From NCBI RefSeq assembly GCF_025421775.1, contig NZ_JAOEFX010000010.1, positions 1 through 64,000 on the forward strand: a stretch of DNA of 64,000 nucleotides, in the 5' to 3' direction. Positions within the stretch are counted from its first letter, which is position 1; each line of letters begins with the position of its first letter. Below are positions 52,190 to 60,607 of the stretch, one piece after another. Made by a program: the position numbers and the translations under genes. This stretch comes from Paenarthrobacter aurescens. GTDB lineage: Bacteria; Actinomycetota; Actinomycetes; Actinomycetales; Micrococcaceae. The notes under the pieces are model-generated. The model made no database searches, was not told the DNA's origin, and saw only the letters and a list, made by a program, of their open reading frames with translations.

Positions 52190-53926
52190 ATGAAACTCGA
52201 CCTCCTCCTGCGGAACGCAGAGATCATCACCATGGATCCGGACCGTCCGGTGGCCAGCTCGCTGGGCATTTGGCAGGGACGCATCGTGGGCCTCGACGAG
52301 GACTTGGACGGCTTGGACGCCGTTCAGGTACTCGATCTTGGCGGCGCCACCGTGACTCCCGGCTTCATCGACGCCCACTGCCACACCACCTGGTTCGGGC
52401 TGGGCCTGGCCGAACTGGACGTCTCCGGTGCCCACGGCCTGGAGGAGCTCTACGAGTTGCTTCAGGGCGCTGTTACTGAAGCCAGGTCTGACGGCGAGGG
52501 CTGGCTTTTCGCCACCGGTTTCAGCCAGACCCAGCACGGCGGTTCCTTCCCGGACATCGCAGAGCTTGACCGGATCACGGGGGAGCGGCCGCTGTTCATG
52601 CGGCACAACTCCGGGCACATGGCGGTGGTCAACACAGCCGCGCTGCGGCTGGCAGGTGCGGACGCGCCGTCGTTCCCCGATCCCGACGGCGGGGCGATTG
52701 TCCGCGACGGAGCGGGACGTCCCACGGGACTCGTCCAGGAGACGGCCCAGGAACTGATCCAGCAGCTGATCCTCCCGTATGCCTCGGAGGACATCGAGGC
52801 CGCCCTTGAACGGGCAACGCGCTACTACGCCTCCGAGGGCATCACGAGTTTCACCGAAGCCGGGGTGGGCGGGGGTTGGATCGGGCACAGCCCGGCCGAG
52901 CTCGCCGCCTACCAGAGCGCTGCGGCCAACGGTCGGCTCCATGCCCGCGCGCAGGTGATGCCGGTGCTGGACGTGCTGCACGATCTCAAGGGGCACGCTT
53001 CTGACAGCGTTGGTGCGGCCCCGGCCGGGCTGGATCTTGGCATCACCAGCGGGTTCGGCAACGAGTACCTGTCCCTTGGACCGGCCAAGGTCTTCCTGGA
53101 CGGCTCACTCCTGGGCGAAACCGCTGCCGTGAGCCACGAGTTCTGCAGCCACGGCCACAAGGACAACCGAGGCAATACCGGCTACTTCCAGGCGGACCCG
53201 GCCCAGCTGCGGGAACGCATCGAGGCCGCGTACGCCGCCGGGTGGTCCATCGCGGCCCACGCCATCGGGGACCGGGCCGTTGACCTAGCCGTGGACATCA
53301 TTACCGAGTGCCAGGCTGTCTACGGACCACGCCGCGTGCCCAACAGGATCGAACACGCGTCCATGACGCGGCCCGAGCAGCTGGGTCGGCTCGCGGACGC
53401 CGGCATCGCCGTGACACCCCAGGCAAGCTTCTTCCGTGACGGCGGGGACGGTATGACCGCTTCCCTCGGGCCGGACCGCCTGCCGTGGGCCTACCGGGCA
53501 GCCAGCTTCCTGGAAGCCGGGGTGACGCTCGCGGGAAGTTCGGACCGGCCTGTCGCCGACGGAAACGTCCTCCGCGGCATGCAGGCGTTTGTGGACCGCA
53601 GGACGGCGTCCGGTGCTGTCTTTGGCAACCCGGACGAATGCCTCACCCCGCATCAGGCCCTCGCCGCCTACACCAGCGGAGCCGCTGCGGCCACTGGGTC
53701 CCTGGGCGAAAAGGGCACGCTGTCGGCGGGCAAGCTTGCCGACTTCGTTGTCCTCTCCGCCTCGCCCTTGGAGGCACCCGACATCAGCGGACTGAACGTG
53801 CTGGCCACCGCCGTCGGAGGCCGCTTTACCCACCAATCAACCAACTTCCACGCGGAACCTTCCTCGGAAAGTCCGTTCGCGGCCCGTGTTTCAGCGGTTC
53901 GTGTTTCAGCGACCCAGAGCTCATAG
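52190..53926 (+). CDS. YtcJ-type metal-dependent amidohydrolase
   Basis: A 578-aa amidohydrolase of the YtcJ group (amidohydrolase 3). The metal ligands are in FIDAHCHTTWFG (His63, His65); HAIGDRAVDLAVD and the Asp in SDRPVADGNVLRGM complete the site. The first 55 residues (NAEIITMDPDRPVASSLGIW) form the beta sandwich that opens the family. One characterised relative, the N-substituted formamide deformylase from Arthrobacter pascens, shows that this group can hydrolyse N-acyl or formyl amines. The reaction here is unproven, but amide hydrolysis agrees with the RidA and M20 neighbours. ATG at 52190, 8 bp after the ALDH stop. Confidence 0.88.
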   Translation: MKLDLLLRNAEIITMDPDRPVASSLGIWQGRIVGLDEDLDGLDAVQVLDLGGATVTPGFIDAHCHTTWFGLGLAELDVSGAHGLEELYELLQGAVTEARSDGEGWLFATGFSQTQHGGSFPDIAELDRITGERPLFMRHNSGHMAVVNTAALRLAGADAPSFPDPDGGAIVRDGAGRPTGLVQETAQELIQQLILPYASEDIEAALERATRYYASEGITSFTEAGVGGGWIGHSPAELAAYQSAAANGRLHARAQVMPVLDVLHDLKGHASDSVGAAPAGLDLGITSGFGNEYLSLGPAKVFLDGSLLGETAAVSHEFCSHGHKDNRGNTGYFQADPAQLRERIEAAYAAGWSIAAHAIGDRAVDLAVDIITECQAVYGPRRVPNRIEHASMTRPEQLGRLADAGIAVTPQASFFRDGGDGMTASLGPDRLPWAYRAASFLEAGVTLAGSSDRPVADGNVLRGMQAFVDRRTASGAVFGNPDECLTPHQALAAYTSGAAAATGSLGEKGTLSAGKLADFVVLSASPLEAPDISGLNVLATAVGGRFTHQSTNFHAEPSSESPFAARVSAVRVSATQSS

Positions 53927-53934
53927 GGGAGACC

Positions 53935-55191
53935 ATGACAACCACCACAAGTTTCACCGCCCAGGACACCGCCTTCGTGCAGGACTTCCGGACCATGAGC
54001 GCCTTCGGTGCCACTGAAAACGGCGGCGTGGACCGCCAGGCCGCAACCATTCCTGACGGCGAACAGCGCCGCTGGCTGGCAGGCCTCCTTGAGCAGCACG
54101 GCTTCACGGTGAAGTTCGATCACGCCGGCAACCAATGGGGCCTCTACGAGGCCGTGCCCGGTGCACCCTTCGTGGTAGTCGGCTCGCACATGGACTCACA
54201 GCCGACGGCGGGACGTTATGACGGCGCTTACGGCGTCCTCGCCGCGGCCCACGCGGCGTTCCGCCTGGCAGCGCGCTGGGAAGCCGGCGCCACTGCACCC
54301 AAGTTCAACCTCGCCGTCGTCAACTGGTTCAACGAGGAAGGCAGCCGCTTCAAGCCGTCCATGATGGGCTCGTCCGTCTACACCGGCAAGCTGGAACTCG
54401 AGGACGCCCTCAACACCAAGGACGCCGCCGGGGTTACCGTCCGCGATGCCTTGGATGCGATCGGCTGCCGCGGAACCTTTGAAGGGCCTGAGGCGGCCTA
54501 TTGCGCCGAGATCCACATCGAGCAGGGCCGCAGCATGGAACGCGAAGGTGTCACGATTGGCCTGGTCAACTCCAACTGGGCTGCGAACAAGTACGAGTTC
54601 GTGGTCCACGGCGAACAGGCACACACGGGTTCCACGGTGATCGCAGACCGGAAGGACGCGCTGCTCGGTGCGTCGATGCTGGTGGTTGCTGCACGCGAAC
54701 TCGCCGACCGTTTCCCCGGAGTCCTGCACACGTCGGTGGGTCAGCTCAACGTCTACCCGAACTCGCCGGTGGTGGTGCCGTCCCGCGTGAACCTGCTCCT
54801 GGACCTGCGCAGCGCCGACGAAGCAGTCCTGGCCGAGGCCGACGCCCTGCTGCACGCCCGCATCACGGAGATCGAACGGCTGGCCAACGTCTCGGTGGAG
54901 AAGAACCACTCACACTCCTGGGCCGTCACCCCGTACCAGCCGGAGGGCGTGGAGCTCGCGGCCAAGGTGGCCGCCGACCTGGGCCTGTCCAACAAGGAAG
55001 TCATGACCCTGGCCGGGCACGACTCCACCAATATGAAGGACCTCGTCCCCACCGTCATGCTGTTTGTGCCCAGCGTTGATGGCATCTCCCACAACGAGCA
55101 CGAATACACCACGGACGAGGACATCGTCGCCGGGCTGACCATGCTCACCGAGGTGGTCGGCAGGCTCTGTGACGGGGCCTTGGAGGACTAG
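53935..55191 (+). CDS. M20-family amidase (N-carbamoyl-amino-acid hydrolase / allantoate amidohydrolase type)
   Basis: A 418-aa dinuclear-metal hydrolase of the HyuC/AllC group. Metal ligands are visible in VGSHMDSQPTAGRYDGAYGV (His85, Asp96), NEEGSRF (Glu134/135), EIHIEQG, and the late His in SHNEHEYT. The dimerisation-domain histidine sits in GEQAHTGST. These enzymes release ammonia and CO2 from N-carbamoyl amino acids or ureides. The ATG at 53935 follows GGGGAG directly and gives the family length. It closes the MHS-TPP-ALDH-amidohydrolase-M20 operon, with a PucR regulator; ureide, hydantoin or N-acyl amine use is the likely theme. Confidence 0.92.
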   Translation: MTTTTSFTAQDTAFVQDFRTMSAFGATENGGVDRQAATIPDGEQRRWLAGLLEQHGFTVKFDHAGNQWGLYEAVPGAPFVVVGSHMDSQPTAGRYDGAYGVLAAAHAAFRLAARWEAGATAPKFNLAVVNWFNEEGSRFKPSMMGSSVYTGKLELEDALNTKDAAGVTVRDALDAIGCRGTFEGPEAAYCAEIHIEQGRSMEREGVTIGLVNSNWAANKYEFVVHGEQAHTGSTVIADRKDALLGASMLVVAARELADRFPGVLHTSVGQLNVYPNSPVVVPSRVNLLLDLRSADEAVLAEADALLHARITEIERLANVSVEKNHSHSWAVTPYQPEGVELAAKVAADLGLSNKEVMTLAGHDSTNMKDLVPTVMLFVPSVDGISHNEHEYTTDEDIVAGLTMLTEVVGRLCDGALED

Positions 55192-55196
55192 CTGCT

Positions 55197-55919
55197 TTAG
55201 GGGGCCAGCGTCTGCTGTGGTGTTGTTCTTTCCACCACGATCGACGCCGGCGCCGCACCGCCCGCGGCATCCGGGTTGGCGAAGTACAGGACATCTTCGC
55301 TGATTCTGGCCTCAATCTTTGCCGCCCTGAGGCGGTCCAGCAGTGGTTCCAGCCCGCCGTCGTACTCGAATGCGAGGTCGCCGTTGGCGCCGTCCGCGCC
55401 GTGGATCACCCGCAGGATTCCGCCGTTCTTGGTGGTGAACGTGGCCGATTCGTCGTCCTCCGTCCGGGGCCGGGCACCGATGTTCCGGAGGTCGTTGGCC
55501 GCAAGGCCCACGAAGGGACTGATCCAGGTGGCTACCACCGTGAGGGCTGGATCGGCCTCCGTTGACGTTGCCCACGTGCCATCGGTTGCCCTCGTGCCGG
55601 GGAAGGCAAAGAACTCGAACCCGTCCTCGGCAGAGATCCGCACAGTGGTTCCGTCGGGTGTCTCGTGGATTTCTGCCTGGGTACCGGCTTCCTCGGTGCG
55701 GCGCGCGAATTCCGCCAGGTTGCCCGCCTCCACACCGAAGATCGTGGAGCCATCCAACGAGTGGCCGTGCTCAACGTAGCCCAGCGCGAGGCGACCCGAA
55801 CCGGAGTCGAACTCCCACCAGCCGTCGTCGTCCAGGGTCTTCACCAGCCCCAGAGCTTGGAGGAGTGTGGACCACTGCTCGGGGCGGGACGTGTAGTGGG
55901 TGGGGCGGGATCGCAGCAT
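55197..55919 (-). CDS. VOC-family (glyoxalase-fold) protein
   Basis: A 240-aa protein with two VOC-like modules: residues about 5-105 (YTSRPEQWSTLLQALGLVKT, GGRLA-like strand, DGFEFFAFPG) and about 125-235 (TWISPFVGLAANDLRNIGARP, GGILRVIHGADG). Metal ligands typical of glyoxalase I are not clear. VOC proteins include ring-cleaving dioxygenases, resistance proteins and unknown binders. The gene is convergent with the M20 gene (5 bp between stops), so it is not part of the catabolic operon. Function unknown. Confidence 0.7.
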   Translation of the reverse strand: MLRSRPTHYTSRPEQWSTLLQALGLVKTLDDDGWWEFDSGSGRLALGYVEHGHSLDGSTIFGVEAGNLAEFARRTEEAGTQAEIHETPDGTTVRISAEDGFEFFAFPGTRATDGTWATSTEADPALTVVATWISPFVGLAANDLRNIGARPRTEDDESATFTTKNGGILRVIHGADGANGDLAFEYDGGLEPLLDRLRAAKIEARISEDVLYFANPDAAGGAAPASIVVERTTPQQTLAP

Positions 55920-56004
55920 GGGTCCTCCTTGGCTGGGCAGTCACTTCCCAGCCTATGCCGCGTGGCCTTGCCTGGGGTTGCCCGTTTCACAGCAGAATGG
56001 ATCC

Positions 56005-56598
56005 ATGGCAATCGAGCTTGAGGAATTACTGGTTACAGATGGTGCCGCTTGGCGTGACTGGCTTTCGGCACATGCCGCGGACAGTCCCGGAGTGTGGCTG
56101 ATTCTGCATAAAAAGGGTGGCAGCGTCACGGAACTGGACTACGACGCCGCCTTGGATGAGGCCCTGTGCTTTGGTTGGATCGACGGACAGGCCAGGAGCC
56201 GCGACGCCGACAGCTACTTCCAACGGATGACGCCGCGTGGCCGCAAGAGCATTTGGTCCATAAGGAACGTAGGGCATATCGCCCGGTTGGAATCCGAGGG
56301 CAAGATGACCGACGCAGGCCGTGCCGCCGTCGAGGCCGCCAAAGCCGATGGCCGGTGGGAGGCCGCTTATGCGGGCCCAGCCGATTCCGTAGTCCCGGAT
56401 GACCTCGCAGCTGCGATCGCCGAAGTTCCCGAGGCCCAAGCCATGTTCGACGTCCTGACGTCCCAGAACCGATTCGCGCTGATCCTCCGCACCAACTCGG
56501 TTAAGCGCGCCGAGACGCGGGCGCGAAAGATCGCCGGATTCGTCGAGATGCTTGCCCGGCACGAAGCGCCGTACCCGCAGAAGAAACGTCCGGTGTAG
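56005..56598 (+). CDS. YdeI/OmdA-family protein
   Basis: A 197-aa member of the YdeI/OmpD-associated (DUF1801-related, COG4430) group. The family segments are RDWLSAHAADSPGVWLILHKKG, EALCFGWIDGQARSRDADSYFQRMTPRG, IWSIRNVGHIARLESEGKM and the C-terminal NRFALILRTNSVKRAETRARKI (each given in part). No enzyme activity is known; some homologues are linked to stress survival. ATG at 56005 gives a normal length; the frame is open upstream but without a ribosome site. It is convergent with the iron-transport ATPase gene. Confidence 0.85.
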   Translation: MAIELEELLVTDGAAWRDWLSAHAADSPGVWLILHKKGGSVTELDYDAALDEALCFGWIDGQARSRDADSYFQRMTPRGRKSIWSIRNVGHIARLESEGKMTDAGRAAVEAAKADGRWEAAYAGPADSVVPDDLAAAIAEVPEAQAMFDVLTSQNRFALILRTNSVKRAETRARKIAGFVEMLARHEAPYPQKKRPV

Positions 56599-56612
56599 TT
56601 GGACCTGCCTGG

Positions 56613-57779
56613 TCAGGCCTCGAAAGGGAACGCCACGCCTTCGCCCACCACACGCAGGCACAATTCCGTGCCCGGCTTGGTGATCGAAGCGTTCCAATGC
56701 CGGATGGTGATGATCTCGCCGCCACCAGGATAGCGGTGGCTGTTGCCGGAGGCGCCACCGTCGGGGGCCTTGTATTCGCCCAATTTGATACGAACCGTGG
56801 TCTCCGGGCCGAAGTAGTCTGTGTCCACCACCACGCCGCGGATGGGCCCGTCCGATGCAATGCGGATTTGCTCCGGCCTCAGCATGAGTTGGACCTTTCC
56901 CTGAGCCGGCGGGCGCCGGACTGGTATTCCGCCCAAGGAGCAGGTCGCCAGCGAGCCCTCCATCCACGCATCGAGAATGACGGCATCGCCGAGGAACTCG
57001 GCGGTGGCGCGATCGGCCGGGCGGGTGTAAACCACAAAGGGATTGCCGATCTGAGCCAGCTTTCCGCCGCGCATGATGGCTACTTGGTCTGCGAAGGAAA
57101 GCGCTTCTGCTTGGTCGTGGGTCACCAGGATGGTGGTCACTCCGGCAGCGTTGAGCACCTTGGCGACGGCCCGGCGTGTGGCCACCCGGAGGCCGGCGTC
57201 AAGGGCAGAGAAAGGCTCGTCAAGCAGCATGAGCTCGGGTTCCCTGGCCAGTGCACGTGCCAAAGCGACCCGCTGCTGCTGGCCACCCGACAACTGGTGG
57301 GGCCGGCGCTTGGCCATGGAGGCGTCCAAGGACACCATGTCCAGCAGTTCCAGTACGCGCGACTTCACCGCTCCCCGACCGCCGTCGAGCTTTCCTGGAT
57401 CCACGCCGAACGCGACGTTCTGTCCTACCGTCAGATGGGGAAAGAGGGCGCCGTCCTGGGCGACGTACCCTACCTGCCGCTTGTGGGCAGGCACCCACAC
57501 GCCGTCACCTGCCACCGGGGCGCCGCTGAGCCTGATGGACCCAGTGTCCGGATGCTCAAAGCCCGCGATCAGCCTCAACAACGTGGTCTTGCCGGAACCC
57601 GAGGGGCCAACGATCGCCGTGGTCCCGCCCTTGGCTACTGAAAGGTTGACGCCCTTCAAGACAGCCTGGGTACCGAAGTTCTTGGTGACCTCCGAGATAT
57701 CCAAGTGCGCATTCGTGGTGGGCGCCACGGAGGGGGCCACCCGCGGTGACGGAAGCCTGGAAGGGGATTGTTCGGTCAC
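56613..57779 (-). CDS. fbpC: Iron(III) ABC transporter ATPase, FbpC type
   Basis: A 388-aa ABC ATPase with a C-terminal regulatory TOBE-like domain. Walker A is GPSGSGKTTLLR (about 57-68), the signature LSGGQQQRVALA and Walker B LMLLDEPFSALD follow. It drives import through the FbpB permease. The start overlaps the permease stop by 4 bp. Relatives transport ferric iron, or sometimes spermidine, sulfate or 2-aminoethylphosphonate; the iron box upstream of the binding-protein gene supports iron. Confidence 0.9.
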   Translation of the reverse strand: MTEQSPSRLPSPRVAPSVAPTTNAHLDISEVTKNFGTQAVLKGVNLSVAKGGTTAIVGPSGSGKTTLLRLIAGFEHPDTGSIRLSGAPVAGDGVWVPAHKRQVGYVAQDGALFPHLTVGQNVAFGVDPGKLDGGRGAVKSRVLELLDMVSLDASMAKRRPHQLSGGQQQRVALARALAREPELMLLDEPFSALDAGLRVATRRAVAKVLNAAGVTTILVTHDQAEALSFADQVAIMRGGKLAQIGNPFVVYTRPADRATAEFLGDAVILDAWMEGSLATCSLGGIPVRRPPAQGKVQLMLRPEQIRIASDGPIRGVVVDTDYFGPETTVRIKLGEYKAPDGGASGNSHRYPGGGEIITIRHWNASITKPGTELCLRVVGEGVAFPFEA

Positions 57780-59377
57780 TGTCCGGCTACTTTCTTGGAC
57801 TGTTGGAAGAGAAGGTATGTCATGGGGGCCGACAACAGAATCATCAACAACGCATACGGTGCGGCACCGGCGTAGTCGATCTCGCTGCTTTTGCTCCAGA
57901 ACTCCGTGGCCAACGTCCGCGTGCCGTTAGGCGAGAGAAGCAAGGTGGCCGTCAGTTCGTTGACAATGGCGAGGAAGACCAGCGCTGCACCGCCTGCAGC
58001 GGCCGGGGCAGTGAGCCGCAACGTCACTTTGAAGAAGGACGTCAAAGGGGTCTTGCCCAAGGACTGCGCGGCCTCATCGAGCTCCTTGGGCGCCTGCGCC
58101 AAGCCTGCACGGATATTCACCAAAGCCCGTGGAAGGAACAGCAGGACGTAAGCGGCAATCAGGACTCCCGCGGTCTGGTAGACCCCCGGTACGGCCCGGA
58201 TGCTGACGGTGACGAACGCCAGGCCCACCACGATTCCCGGCAGTGAACTGGTGACATAGTTGGAGAGTTCCAGCATCTTGCTGAACCAGCTGGGGTGCCT
58301 GACGGCAAGGTAAGCCATGGGAAATGCCACCACCGTGGTGACGATGGCTCCGGCCGCCCCGTACATGAGGGTCTGAAGGAGCGCCGGGATGAACTCCTCG
58401 GCTGCCCACACTTCCGAACCGCCCGCCATGACCCACTTGAGGACAAACCAGAGTGGGAGCCCGAAAGCCAGGACCGTGAGGGCCAGTAGTGCCAACTGTG
58501 CAGGGAGCTGGTATCCCCCCAGGTGCAACCGCATGGCCCTCGCTTGCGCGCCGGAGCCGATCCGGGCGTAGCGGGCAGAGCCGCGGCTCTTGACCTCCGC
58601 CAACAGCAGCAGCAGGCACAGGAACACCAATACGCTGGCCAACATGTTGCCTGCGGTCCCGTTGAAGGTGGACTGGAACTGCACCATGATTGCCGTGGTG
58701 AACGTGTCAAAGCGGATCATCGCGAAGGCGCCATACTCGGCCAACAGGTGCAGCGCCACCAGCAAAGCACCGCCGGTCATGGCAATCCGCAGTTGCGGCA
58801 ACACCACCCGGAAGAAGACAGCCCAGGAGCCCAGGCCCAACGATGCTGCGGACTGTTCAATGGCTGGGTCCAGCCGGCCAAGGGTTGCAGCGGCCGGAAT
58901 GTACACCAACGGGAAGTAGGACAGCGTGGCGATCAGCACCCCGGACCAGAGACCCTCCAAGGAGGGAACCGCGGACACCCATGAGTAGCTGTTGACGAAC
59001 GCCGGAACAGCCAACGGGGCAGCCAGCGCCACGGCCCACCAACGGTGTCCGCGCAGCTGGGTTCGTTCCACCAGCCACGCGCCGCCCACTCCGAGCACCA
59101 AGCACAGCGGCACGGTGAAGACCATCAGCAAAACGGTGTTCAGCAGGAGCTCGCCTACACGTGGACGCACGATCAGATCAACCGCCGTCTCCCAGCCGGT
59201 CACGGCCGTCATGTACAGCACATAACCCAATGGAATCAGCGAAAACAGTGCTATCAGCACCGCCAGCAAGGACACCGTGGAAACGCCGAAAGGCGGGCGG
59301 GGGCGCTTGCCCCGGCCCGCCGACGTCGTGCTTCCCTCAGAACGTGAAACGTTGGGAGCCGATTGTTGGGAGGTCAC
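57776..59377 (-). CDS. fbpB: Iron(III) ABC transporter permease, FbpB type
   Basis: A 533-aa fused permease with two binding-protein-dependent transport modules and about twelve helices, the usual FbpB layout. EAA-type loops are seen near AAASLGLGSWAVFFRVVLPQ (first half, read as EQSAASLGLG) and DEAAQSLGKTPLTSFFKVTL (second half). The N-terminal 25 residues are polar (SVSRSEGSTTS-like). It starts 4 bp after fbpA and overlaps fbpC by 4 bp, giving an ordered operon fbpABC under one iron-responsive promoter. Confidence 0.92.
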   Translation of the reverse strand: MTSQQSAPNVSRSEGSTTSAGRGKRPRPPFGVSTVSLLAVLIALFSLIPLGYVLYMTAVTGWETAVDLIVRPRVGELLLNTVLLMVFTVPLCLVLGVGGAWLVERTQLRGHRWWAVALAAPLAVPAFVNSYSWVSAVPSLEGLWSGVLIATLSYFPLVYIPAAATLGRLDPAIEQSAASLGLGSWAVFFRVVLPQLRIAMTGGALLVALHLLAEYGAFAMIRFDTFTTAIMVQFQSTFNGTAGNMLASVLVFLCLLLLLAEVKSRGSARYARIGSGAQARAMRLHLGGYQLPAQLALLALTVLAFGLPLWFVLKWVMAGGSEVWAAEEFIPALLQTLMYGAAGAIVTTVVAFPMAYLAVRHPSWFSKMLELSNYVTSSLPGIVVGLAFVTVSIRAVPGVYQTAGVLIAAYVLLFLPRALVNIRAGLAQAPKELDEAAQSLGKTPLTSFFKVTLRLTAPAAAGGAALVFLAIVNELTATLLLSPNGTRTLATEFWSKSSEIDYAGAAPYALLMILLSAPMTYLLFQQSKKVAGQ

Positions 59378-59381
59378 AGAG

Positions 59382-60425
59382 TTACAGGAGTCCTGCCTCG
59401 GTCATCAATTCAGTGACCTTGGTGGAGTTCAGTTTGGCGGGGTCCACCGTGGGAGCCTGCAGGTCCTTGATGGGAACAAGCTTCTCGTTGGCATCAACCT
59501 GTGAGGCGATGGCGTATTCGAAGGACGTTCCGGTCTTGAGGATCTCCTGGCCGGCTTTGCCCGTGATGAACTTCAGGAAAGCCTGAGCGTCTGCTGCCTT
59601 CTTGGACGACTTCAGGACGCCACCGCCCGAGACGGAAACGAAAGCACCCGGGTCCTGGTTCTTGAAGTAGTACGGTGTGACGTTCTTGGAGTTCTCGCCG
59701 GTCTTGGCCTGATCGCCATAGTAGTAGTAGTGGTAGATCAGTGCCGCGTCCACTTCACCGGCGTTGACGGCCTTCATGGCAGTGCTGTTGCCCTTGTAAG
59801 CCTTGAAGTTTTCCTTCATGCCCTTGAGCCACTCTTCGGTTGCGGCCTCGCCCTTGAGCTCAAGCAGTGCCGAGACAATGGCTTGGAAGTCAGCGCCGGA
59901 GGGCGAAGCTGCCCACTTTCCCTTCCACTCGGGCTTGGCCAGATCCAGCATGGACGTGGGCAGCTGGTCCTCGCTGACCTTGGTCTTGTCGTACACCAGG
60001 ACGGTGGAGCGTGCGGCAATTCCGGTCCACTTGCCTGTGGAGGGACGGAATTCCGCCGGGACCTGGTCGATGGTGGCTTTATCGACGTCGGCGAACAGGC
60101 CCGCATTCTCCACCTGCGCCATTGCAGGGGAGTTCTCGGTGAGGAAGACGTCAGCCGGTGAAGCCGCGCCTTCCTGCACAATCTGGTTGGACATCTCGGT
60201 GTCCGAGCCCTGGCGCAGGGTGACCTTGATGCCGGTCTCCTTGGTGAAGGCGTCGATCCATTCCTTGGTCAGGCTCTCATGCTGGGCGTTGTAGACCGTG
60301 ATGCCTTCGCCGGCAGCCGCGGAGGAATCCGGTGCAGTGGCGGGGCTGGAGCCGCAGGCGGAAAGGCCAAGAGCGGCGGTGGCGAGGAGTGCGATTCCGG
60401 CCAGAGCGTTTTTGGGGAGCTTCAT
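59382..60425 (-). CDS. fbpA: Iron(III)-binding lipoprotein, FbpA type
   Basis: A 347-aa extracellular binding protein. The signal peptide ends in the lipobox LSAC (Cys24). The mature protein opens ITVYNAQHESLTKEWIDAF, typical of ferric-ion binding proteins. The YHYYYYGDQ segment provides the tyrosines that coordinate Fe(III) in this family. The ATG at 60425 is preferred because the upstream in-frame residues look non-coding. First gene of fbpABC, with an IdeR-like box about 90-108 bp upstream. Confidence 0.92.
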   Translation of the reverse strand: MKLPKNALAGIALLATAALGLSACGSSPATAPDSSAAAGEGITVYNAQHESLTKEWIDAFTKETGIKVTLRQGSDTEMSNQIVQEGAASPADVFLTENSPAMAQVENAGLFADVDKATIDQVPAEFRPSTGKWTGIAARSTVLVYDKTKVSEDQLPTSMLDLAKPEWKGKWAASPSGADFQAIVSALLELKGEAATEEWLKGMKENFKAYKGNSTAMKAVNAGEVDAALIYHYYYYGDQAKTGENSKNVTPYYFKNQDPGAFVSVSGGGVLKSSKKAADAQAFLKFITGKAGQEILKTGTSFEYAIASQVDANEKLVPIKDLQAPTVDPAKLNSTKVTELMTEAGLL

Positions 60426-60514
60426 GGGGCTACTTTCTGGGAACAGGCATGGAAGTCCACGACAGTAGTGTCGTTTCCATGCTGGCGGGAAGGTTGGGGT
60501 CCGCCATAAAAAGC

Positions 60515-60533
60515 GTAGGTTAGCCATACCTTT
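60515..60533 (-). promoter_or_regulatory. IdeR/DtxR-type iron box upstream of fbpA
   Basis: GTAGGTTAGCCATACCTTT matches the 19-bp consensus TTAGGTTAGGCTAACCTAA at 13 positions, including the TAGGTTAG half and ACCT. It lies about 90 bp upstream of the fbpA start, as expected for a site overlapping the promoter. Iron-loaded IdeR/DtxR would repress the operon. Confidence 0.65.
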
Positions 60534-60607
60534 GTTCAAAAGCCGAACGAGCTTTAAGTGACAGGGATCACTGGAATTACGGAAGTGTTGCGTATCGTAA
60601 TTCGTTT

